Shown here piece by piece: positions 1-4,928 of a stretch of 7,635 nucleotides of DNA (its first letter is position 1; each line of letters opens with the position of its first letter). Position numbers and translations under genes: made by a program. The notes beneath the pieces are model-generated. The model did no database searches and was not told where the DNA came from. It was given only the letters and a program-made list of their open reading frames with translations. This DNA is from Dehalococcoidia bacterium (GTDB taxonomy: Bacteria > Chloroflexota > Dehalococcoidia > SZUA-161). The stretch covers positions 1 to 7,635 of the forward strand of contig SOKG01000048.1 of assembly GCA_004376205.1 (NCBI GenBank), written 5' to 3'.

Positions 1-1
1 T

Positions 2-295
2 TTCCTCCGCCGGGCACAAGACGACGCCCAAAAACCAGACCCCCAACTTGTCAACAAGCGCGACATCCAGAACTTTCTCCACCACCTCACACAAACCACT
101 GATATCTCACTAGGGGGTAACGGTGCCCTCCGCCAGGTTCGTCGTACCGATGCCAGTCGGTGGCACTATTACCGAGGCTTGAAGAGGTTCTTCCAATGGG
201 CTGTCAGGGAAGGTTATCTGCCGTCAAACCCTATGGATGGCATTACAATCAAGCCGCCCAAGGCCCCACCCATCAGGCATCTGCGTCCCACCTGA
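2..295 (+). pseudogene. Tyrosine recombinase/integrase, N-terminal fragment (5' end outside window)
   Basis: The frame is open from the left edge to TGA at 293-295 and gives 97 residues. They match the SAM-like core-binding domain of XerC/D and phage integrases: a helical stretch (RDIQNFLHHLTQTTD), then the typical last helix YYRGLKRFFQWAVREGYLPS followed by NPMDGI and a Lys/Pro linker (KPPKAPP). In this family the catalytic domain, with the R...HxxR...Y residues, starts directly after that linker. Here the frame ends within about ten residues and no catalytic motif is seen in the next 300 bp. The gene is therefore probably a truncated remnant. A tRNA 3' fragment lies 1.65 kb downstream, which fits an eroded integrative element, but nothing shows that this integrase used that site. 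The recombinase N-domain call is fairly secure; which subfamily is unknown. Confidence 0.75.
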
Positions 296-428
296 ATCGA
301 GAACGATAGACTTGCCTATCGGCTGCCAATTGCAAAACTCTCCTCTTTGCTCAGTTGCAGGCAAATATGTCCCCGCCGCTGAATCAGCACTTTCGAGGTA
401 GGAAAGTGGGGGCAATGTAGGCCAGGGC

Positions 429-476
429 TTGACATTAAATGGATTTAATGATACTATTTTATCATATTTTATGTCA
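429..476 (+). promoter_or_regulatory. Sigma-70-like promoter with palindromic operator in its spacer
   Basis: TTGACA at 429-434 and TACTAT at 452-457 are 17 bp apart. The spacer and the end of the -35 box contain a perfect palindrome, CATTAAAT-GG-ATTTAATG (433-450). A second inverted repeat, ATGATA-N6-TATCAT (448-465), covers the -10 box. A third pair, TGACAT (430-435) and ATGTCA (471-476), encloses both. This layout is typical of a repressor-controlled promoter, but no regulator is seen in the window. Transcription would start near 464 and run rightwards towards the protease gene, crossing the hairpin at 508-553. Confidence 0.5.
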
Positions 477-507
477 TCTAGTCTAATAATAACTCGCAAT
501 AGTATTA

Positions 508-553
508 TGCCGACCTGATCCTATCGCATATATTGGTTTTCGGCACTTTTTTT
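508..553 (+). terminator. Terminator-like hairpin with T-tract
   Basis: TGCCGA (508-513) pairs with TCGGCA (540-545), and an inner CC/GG pair extends the stem across a bulge. The loop is long (about 22-26 nt). C and seven T residues follow (546-553). It lies about 45-90 nt after the start expected from the 429-457 promoter, so it could end a short transcript or act as an attenuator ahead of the protease gene. The long loop makes it weaker than a textbook terminator. Confidence 0.4.
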
Positions 554-647
554 ACATGATTGTCCATTATTAGATAAACAATTACTTGAAGAATGTGAGA
601 AACGGTGTCAATTCTGAAGGCGACGGCTGAGGCCAATACTGGTACCA

Positions 648-1739
648 ATGGGTCAGGGCAAGCGGTACGGATGGGTCATAGGCGAGAAGCCGAGCCTGTG
701 GTATATGTTGAATATGAAGATCGGCTTGCTATTAGCATCCTTAGGTGTTGTTCTCTCTTGCCTACTTGCCGGCTCTGGCCTGATCCTTGATTTTGTTCCC
801 ACCGCTGAAGGCAGCGATCTGTCAAACCACACTGCATCCTCCCAGGCACATTCGCCGAGCGACGCTTACCTAGACCTGCAGTGGGATCTTGGCAGTATCA
901 ACGCGCCGCAGGTGTGGCCTCGCACGCCGGGCAGTAGCGACATCCTAGTTGCCATCCTCGATACCGGCATTGACCGACACCATGAGGATCTCGCCGGTAG
1001 GGTTGTGGCTGAGGTCAACTTTAGCGACAGCCCGGTAGTAGATGACCTTCACGGCCATGGCACGCATATTGCTGGCATAATCGCGGCAAATACGGACAAC
1101 GGCATAGGTATTGCTGGGGTAGCTCCAGGGTCTCTGATGCTGAGCGTTAAAGTGGCCGATGACAGGGGCAGGAGCGATGCCGAGGCAATAGCCAGCGGCA
1201 TTGTGTGGGCGGTGGATAGGGGGGCCAACATCCTGAACATAAGCCTCTCTTTGTCCGAGCCATCGGAGGACCTGGAGGAGGCCGTAGCCTATGCCTGGAG
1301 TCATGGGGCGGTCATAATCGTGGCCGCAGGCAATGGGAGCGGCTCAGTGCCACAATACCCGGCCTACTATCCTGAATGTATTGCTGTGACTGCGACGCGG
1401 GAGGATGGCTCGCGGGCGCCGCTAGCCAACTATGGTGACTGGGTGGATGTTGCTGGCCCTGGGTACGAAATCTATTCTACGCTCCCGGGCAACGAGTATG
1501 GCTGCAAGACCGGTACCTCTCAGGCTGCGGCCTATGTTAGTGGGCTGGCAGTGCTCCTTTACAGCATAGCTATCGATGGCAACGGCGATGGCCGGGTCAA
1601 TGACGAGGTGAGAGCGGCCATCGAAAGCAGCTGCCAGCAAATCCATGAAAGCGGCATGGGAAATGGTCTAGTGGACGGCGGGAATGCGGTTGCGCAACTG
1701 GAACATGAAGCAAATCTGCCTGCCTGGGCTCCGTATTGA
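648..1739 (+). CDS. Exported subtilisin-like serine protease (S8 family)
   Basis: A subtilase that hydrolyses peptide bonds outside the cytoplasm. All catalytic elements are visible, numbered from the ATG at 648: Asp105 in VAILDTGID, His137 in HGHGTHIAG, oxyanion Asn229 in VAAGNG and Ser291 in GTSQAAAYVSG. The usual proline of GTSMAAPH is Ala. There is no good ribosome site before 648. In-frame ATGs at 705 and 714 put MKIG and a hydrophobic stretch right at the N-terminus as a signal peptide, so 714 (341 residues) is the more likely start. Between signal and catalytic domain are only about 40 residues, too short for a standard I9 inhibitor propeptide. The mature start (YLDLQWDLGSINAPQVW) resembles thermitase-type enzymes. 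Near the C-terminus, DGNGDGRVNDEV (310-321) is an EF-hand-like calcium loop lacking an acidic residue at position 12. It appears intact and monocistronic. Confidence 0.93.
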   Translation: MGQGKRYGWVIGEKPSLWYMLNMKIGLLLASLGVVLSCLLAGSGLILDFVPTAEGSDLSNHTASSQAHSPSDAYLDLQWDLGSINAPQVWPRTPGSSDILVAILDTGIDRHHEDLAGRVVAEVNFSDSPVVDDLHGHGTHIAGIIAANTDNGIGIAGVAPGSLMLSVKVADDRGRSDAEAIASGIVWAVDRGANILNISLSLSEPSEDLEEAVAYAWSHGAVIIVAAGNGSGSVPQYPAYYPECIAVTATREDGSRAPLANYGDWVDVAGPGYEIYSTLPGNEYGCKTGTSQAAAYVSGLAVLLYSIAIDGNGDGRVNDEVRAAIESSCQQIHESGMGNGLVDGGNAVAQLEHEANLPAWAPY

Positions 1740-1879
1740 GCCAGGGCAGCGAACTGTGCCCCCCATTTGGTAGCAAACGGCCTTCTAAGTGACAAAGATC
1801 GAGCGCTGCCAAAGGTTCTCTTCAATTCGCCGTCTGTATGCTTACTGCACACTACGTCTTTTTGTTCAGCCGAGATCGG

Positions 1880-1908
1880 TTGACCGGAAAATGGCGGTAC
1901 GGTATAAT
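1880..1908 (+). promoter_or_regulatory. Near-consensus sigma-70 promoter upstream of tRNA fragment
   Basis: TTGACC (1880-1885) and TATAAT (1903-1908) are separated by exactly 17 bp, an almost perfect sigma-70 promoter. Transcription would begin near 1915 and run into the hairpin at 1920-1948 and the tRNA-Pro 3' half. An AAAGGAGG sequence (1918-1925) looks like a Shine-Dalgarno site, but no start codon lies within 5-12 nt of it. Confidence 0.5.
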
Positions 1909-1919
1909 CTGTTTCAGAA

Positions 1920-1948
1920 AGGAGGCAAGGGGTTCCCGCCTTTTCTCT
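1920..1948 (+). terminator. Short hairpin followed by pyrimidine/T-rich run
   Basis: AGGC (1923-1926) pairs with GCCT (1938-1941), with G-U and A-U pairs extending outward. Inside, across an AA bulge, GGG pairs with CCC around a 3-nt loop. TTTTCTCTT follows. It would form at the very start of RNA made from the 1880-1908 promoter, so it could be a terminator or simply a structured leader. The T-run is interrupted and overlaps the stem. Confidence 0.3.
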
Positions 1949-1950
1949 TG

Positions 1951-2000
1951 TTTGCATGGGGTGCAGGGGGTCGGAGGTTCAAATCCTCTCACCCCGACCA
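1951..2000 (+). tRNA. 3' half of tRNA-Pro(GGG); putative attachment-site remnant
   Basis: From the anticodon arm onward every element of a bacterial proline tRNA can be laid out. Loop ATGGGGT (1956-1962) holds anticodon GGG (1958-1960). The 3' anticodon stem is GCAGG (1963-1967), followed by a five-base variable region. The T-arm is GGAGG/CCTCT around TTCAAAT (1973-1989), the acceptor 3' strand is CACCCCG (1990-1996), then discriminator A and encoded CCA (1998-2000). The 5' anticodon stem is degenerate (TTTGC, needing G-U pairs). No D-arm and no CGGGGTG acceptor strand exist upstream. It is therefore not a functional tRNA but the duplicated 3' end left when an element integrates into a tRNA gene. 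An intact tRNA-Pro(GGG) is expected elsewhere. Confidence 0.8.
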
Positions 2001-2055
2001 TAGATAGGAAATGCGGGGGTCAGAGCTCCTGCATGGATTCGAGGTCAGCTAGCGG

Positions 2056-2305
2056 TCAGTTTTGGAGGCGACCCCCTGCATGAGCATTTGTGTCAAGAAC
2101 CAAAACCCGCCCTAGCCTATAGTTTCGCATCAAATTCTCGGCACATGTTCCCACGTCACTAAATATACCAAATCCCCTTCTCGTAATCTCTCCCCGCATG
2201 TTGTAACCCTCCGCCTATTACTAATCGCCTTGCTGCCCGGTAGTGCCCCACTGAAATTGACAGTGAGACAAGTTTCGCATATGCTACTGACACAGGAAAT
2301 TCGTT
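2056..2305 (-). pseudogene. Histone-deacetylase-family (acetoin utilization/HDAC-like) gene fragment, frameshifted
   Basis: Two overlapping minus-strand frames join into one recognisable segment. Frame one (2305 to stop 2159-2161, 48 residues) ends in GGGLQHAGRDYEKG. Frame two (2175 to stop 2056-2058, 39 residues) reads GFGIFSDVGTCAENLM and RVLVLDTNAHAG. Together they follow the HDAC-superfamily core (GGGLHHA..RG.GF.IFNDVA.A...L......RVL..D.DAHHGNGT). The break is explained by one extra C in the run 2174-2177 (GGGG on the coding strand). Key residues have also decayed: the His-His pair is Gln-His, and the zinc-ligand Asp of DxDxH is Asn. The N-terminal third and everything after the DAH motif are missing, so it is a non-functional relic. 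Homology ends near 2071. Confidence 0.7.
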
Positions 2306-2429
2306 CTAGGAGCCATCTAACTTTGGGTGCGGAGGGTGGTCACGTCCCAGCGAGCTGAGGACAGCGAGACCCGGTGCAGGCCAGGGAGGCCTTGGAGAAG
2401 TTATCGGCACCATAGCAGGGATCACAGGA

Positions 2430-3161
2430 ATGGAAGCTAGAATCGAAGCTGCCTATTTCGAGTTCCTTAGTGAGGGTTTAAAGCTGAAGGTATTCATGGC
2501 TAAGCCGGGTGAAAAGGCGCGTTTCCCAGCCGTATTGGTCAATCACGGGGGAGGTGGAATGGAGAAGGTATATGAGGAAATGTGCATTGAACTGGCAGAG
2601 ACCGGCTATACTGCCCTAGCCATGACCTTCAGAGGATATGCTGGATCGCAGGGCATGCAAGAATACGGCAAAGGGGAAATAAGGGATCTGCTAAACCTTG
2701 TGAAATATATCAAATCTCAGAGTTTCGTGGATGAAAACAGAATAGGCATGTTTGGATATTCCAGAGGTGCGCTTAACACCTTATTAGCGTGTCAGCGAAG
2801 CAAGGATTTCAAGGCCGTGGTTTTGTGGGCTACCCCAGTAGACATGATAGCTCACCACATGCTAAACTCTTTCATCGAGGATTTAATAGGCGGATCACCC
2901 CAAAAGCTTGCGGAGGAGTACAGAATCAGGTCACCAATCAATTTCGTTGAAAGGATCACGTGCCCTATCTTTATCATTCACGGAGAACTAGACGAGGTAA
3001 TCCCGGTGAGGCATGCTCACATGCTCGCAAAGGAATTGGAAGGAAGTAATAAGGATTTCCAGATGAAGACGTATCCTGGAGAGGGACACGTATTTACTCT
3101 AGAAACCTATCAAGATGCTTGGAAAGAGACGGTCTGTTTCCTAAATAGGTATCTTCTTTGA
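2430..3161 (+). CDS. Alpha/beta hydrolase (dienelactone hydrolase / prolyl-oligopeptidase-like)
   Basis: A 243-residue cytoplasmic alpha/beta-hydrolase-fold enzyme with no signal peptide. The nucleophile elbow is GYSRG (Ser111). The acid is probably Asp188 in HGELDEVIPV and the base His220 in GEGHVF. HGGGG (39-43) after beta strand VLVN is an HGGG-type oxyanion segment, and FRGYAGSQG (67-75) matches the loop seen in S9/DLH-like hydrolases. A small insertion between 136 and 170 forms the lid. Substrate cannot be told from sequence: esters, lactones or short peptides are all possible. The frame is open upstream to 2310 but holds no other start codon, so ATG 2430 is the start. AGGA lies just before it but too close to be a strong ribosome site. 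It stands alone between the deacetylase relic and a convergent transporter relic. Confidence 0.9.
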   Translation: MEARIEAAYFEFLSEGLKLKVFMAKPGEKARFPAVLVNHGGGGMEKVYEEMCIELAETGYTALAMTFRGYAGSQGMQEYGKGEIRDLLNLVKYIKSQSFVDENRIGMFGYSRGALNTLLACQRSKDFKAVVLWATPVDMIAHHMLNSFIEDLIGGSPQKLAEEYRIRSPINFVERITCPIFIIHGELDEVIPVRHAHMLAKELEGSNKDFQMKTYPGEGHVFTLETYQDAWKETVCFLNRYLL

Positions 3162-3253
3162 GAATCTCTGGCTTCTGACTACGCCACCTTGAGAGAGGTT
3201 CCTACGCATGCGAACCTGGAAATCCTGCCCCAAAACCGGCAACCGGTCCTGTT

Positions 3254-4246
3254 CTACTCTTCGAGGAGTCCGACCTCCACAAGCCATTTGTGGGCCACTT
3301 CTTCCACATCCCGGTGTTCACCATCTACCTCGTAGTTCAAACGTTGCATGGTCTCGGTATCCAGCAGTGGCGCTATAGTGTCCAGAATATCCACCACCTC
3401 CGGGTGCTGGTCGACAAATGACTGCCGCAGCGTGGGAGCCACATTGTAAACGGGGAAGAAATGCTGGTCGTCTTCCAGGTTCACCAAGTCAAAGCCCGCA
3501 ATGCGCCCATCGGTGGCAAACCCCTGCTTGTCATTGCTTATGGTTTGCTGCAAGGCAGAAAAGGTGATCTCACCCTTGAAACGATTTTGCTCATCCACAA
3601 CCGAAAGACGACTTAGGCCGGTAGTCAGCATCTTGGCCAGTGCATCCCTTACCCTTATTGAGCCATCGACTGTTACCTCTTCTAACGGTAGGGCTCTCAT
3701 TACGTCGCTGACGCATCCCGTTTTGGTATTCAAGTCAGCCAATTCAAGCCACCCTCTCGGAATGCCATTTTCATCTACCACTGTTATGCTGTCCAGGTGA
3801 TTCCGCTCCATGATCCTTCTCGCCTCGGAGACGCTCTGCTCCAGCTTGACTGTTGCCAGATCGACAATCATTACCTCTTCCACCCTCATCAGTGCCAAGC
3901 GTTTGATGGAGCTATCGGCACCGATAAAGTCGCGTACAAAGCTGTTACGGGGGTGGGCAAGCAGATCCTGTGTAGTATCGTATTGAACTAGCTCCCCTTC
4001 CTTTATTAGGGCGATACGATCGCCCATCTTCAGAGCTTCATCGATATCGTGGGTCACAAAAACAATAGTCTTTCTCAACTTCTCTTGAATCTTGAGGAAT
4101 TCATCCTGTAGCCGAGACCTGGTTATGGGATCTATGGCACCAAAGGGCTCATCCATTAAGAGTATCGGCGGGTCAGCCCCCAATGCTCGGGCCACCCCTA
4201 CCCGCTGCGGCAACCATCGACGCGCTCCCGAATCTCGGGCCTGCAT
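3254..4246 (-). pseudogene. Chimeric remnant of an OpuC-type glycine betaine/osmoprotectant ABC transporter (ATPase C-half + 2 CBS + binding-protein C-end)
   Basis: The 330-codon open frame combines pieces of at least two genes of a quaternary-amine uptake operon. Residues 14-110 are the C-terminal half of an OpuCA/ProV-type ATPase: QRVGVARAL, Walker B ILLMDEP (28-34), D-loop FGAID (35-39), H-loop His66. Walker A, Q-loop and the LSGGQ signature are absent. The first 13 residues do not resemble the family, so homology starts near 4207. Residues 122-172 and 179-236 are two CBS domains, which sense ionic strength or nucleotides in OpuA-like systems. At 236-242 (3521-3541) the sequence jumps in frame to the last ~90 residues of a ProX/OpuCC-type binding protein (GFATDGRIAGFDLVNLEDD, later LNYEVDGEHRDVEEVA). 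The permease and the rest of the binding protein are gone. It cannot hydrolyse ATP or import solutes; a residual CBS role is only speculation. Confidence 0.85.
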
Positions 4247-4339
4247 CCGACAGGTGCACCTCCGCGTAGTGTGACAGGCGTCGGGGTTAGGTTAAAGTTA
4301 CATTCAATCGCTTGCTAGGGCGAGCTCTTTATGGCTATA

Positions 4340-4368
4340 TTGACAAGGGCATAATGTAGATGTAGACT
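4340..4368 (+). promoter_or_regulatory. Promoter of zinc-ribbon gene
   Basis: TTGACA (4340-4345) is followed after 17 bp by TAGACT (4363-4368), four of six matches to the -10 consensus. It lies about 70 nt before the 4441 start codon, in the gap between the divergent transporter relic and the zinc-ribbon gene. A ribosome site, GGAAGGTGA (4429-4437), sits directly before ATG 4441. Confidence 0.45.
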
Positions 4369-4440
4369 TTTATAGTGAGGAATTCTATTGTAACCAAGGT
4401 GATCTCCCATTAGCATTTAGTATGGGGTGGAAGGTGAAGT

Positions 4441-4812
4441 ATGCCTTATTGCACTAATTGTGGTAGCGAAGCAACTGATGAGATGCACTTTTGTCCTCAG
4501 TGTGGGAGTAAATTAATAATCCCCAAGGCTGGATTTAAGCATGACGAGATGCGTGGCTATACTGTAGAAGCAGAGGAAAAAGAACCGGAGAATATTCTTG
4601 ATCGAAGAATAAAGAAGGGTAAACTTTACAAGCAGTGGGTAGCCTATTCTGGTCTCCCCGCTGACGAAATCCGATCAACTAAGACCTCCAGAGATATACC
4701 AGTCACTGGAGAGAGGAATAGACGAAGCCTTGCTTTAATGTATATATTACTCGGGGTTTGTATAGGTATATTGTGTATGGCATTGGTCTTTCTCCTTACT
4801 TCTTATTTCTGA
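4441..4812 (+). CDS. Tail-anchored zinc-ribbon membrane protein
   Basis: A 123-residue protein. An N-terminal zinc ribbon has Cys4-x2-Cys7 and Cys18-x2-Cys21 (YCTNCG and FCPQCGSKL), ready to bind one zinc ion. The middle (about 28-92) is charged and probably flexible. A single hydrophobic helix (about 97-120) ends the chain with a Ser-Tyr-Phe tail, preceded by RNRR. This predicts a tail-anchored protein with the zinc ribbon in the cytoplasm. The start is supported by an AAGGTGA ribosome site. It lies 116 bp ahead of the tubulin-like gene in the same direction, so co-transcription is possible although that gene has its own promoter. No enzymatic motif is present; a scaffolding or adaptor role at the membrane is inference. 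Conservation of the pair in other genomes would show whether they work together. Confidence 0.85.
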   Translation: MPYCTNCGSEATDEMHFCPQCGSKLIIPKAGFKHDEMRGYTVEAEEKEPENILDRRIKKGKLYKQWVAYSGLPADEIRSTKTSRDIPVTGERNRRSLALMYILLGVCIGILCMALVFLLTSYF

Positions 4813-4870
4813 CGACCCGGCTCAGCAAAGAGTATGATGGCAAGACTGTTCCCTTATCACCAAATAAGAA

Positions 4871-4911
4871 TTGACATCGTACTCTAAGGATGCTTATAAT
4901 AATGCATTATT
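4871..4911 (+). promoter_or_regulatory. Consensus promoter with palindromic operator for tubulin-like gene
   Basis: TTGACA (4871-4876) and TATAAT (4895-4900) both match the sigma-70 consensus perfectly, with an 18-bp spacer. A perfect 14-bp palindrome, AATAATGCATTATT (4898-4911), covers the end of the -10 box and the expected start point. A wider 8-bp inverted repeat, CCAAATAA (4860-4867) and TTATTTGG (4907-4914), brackets the whole promoter. The resulting leader is only about 20 nt and carries the AAGGTGG ribosome site (4919-4925). This suggests strong transcription under repressor control; the regulator is unknown. Confidence 0.65.
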
Positions 4912-4928
4912 TGGCCTGAAGGTGGGAA

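Noticed and set aside
224..499. Minus-strand 91-residue open frame overlapping the integrase end
   Set aside because: It reads antisense through the integrase domain, has no recognisable motif, and its 5' end lies in the palindromic AT-rich control region.
750..775. Possible lipoprotein box (VLSC) in the protease signal segment
   Set aside because: The cysteine lies in the middle of the hydrophobic stretch, with Leu at -2 and more hydrophobic residues after it, unlike a real lipobox.
1743..1764. GGGCA/TGCCC hairpin just after the protease stop
   Set aside because: The stem is short and no T-run follows, so a terminator call is not supported.
945..1957. Several minus-strand open frames across and just after the protease gene
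   Set aside because: They are antisense to a clear subtilase with all catalytic motifs, or run through its 3' flank, and show no domain pattern.
1789..2083. Two plus-strand small open frames across the tRNA fragment
   Set aside because: Their apparent sequence (GGSNPLTP and similar) is just translation of the tRNA T-arm; neither has a ribosome site.
2121..2280. 10-bp direct repeat AGTTTCGCAT at 2121-2130 and 2271-2280
   Set aside because: The copies fall in different reading frames of the deacetylase relic and there is no insertion-sequence structure; probably chance.
3196..3248. Inverted repeats AGGTTC-N10-GAACCT and ACCGG-CAA-CCGGT between the convergent hydrolase and transporter relic
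   Set aside because: They could be a bidirectional terminator, but neither is followed by a T-tract and the stems are short.
4228..4240. CCCGA-ATC-TCGGG palindrome at the 5' breakpoint of the transporter relic
   Set aside because: Five-bp arms are common by chance; suggestive of a fold-back breakpoint but not supportable alone.
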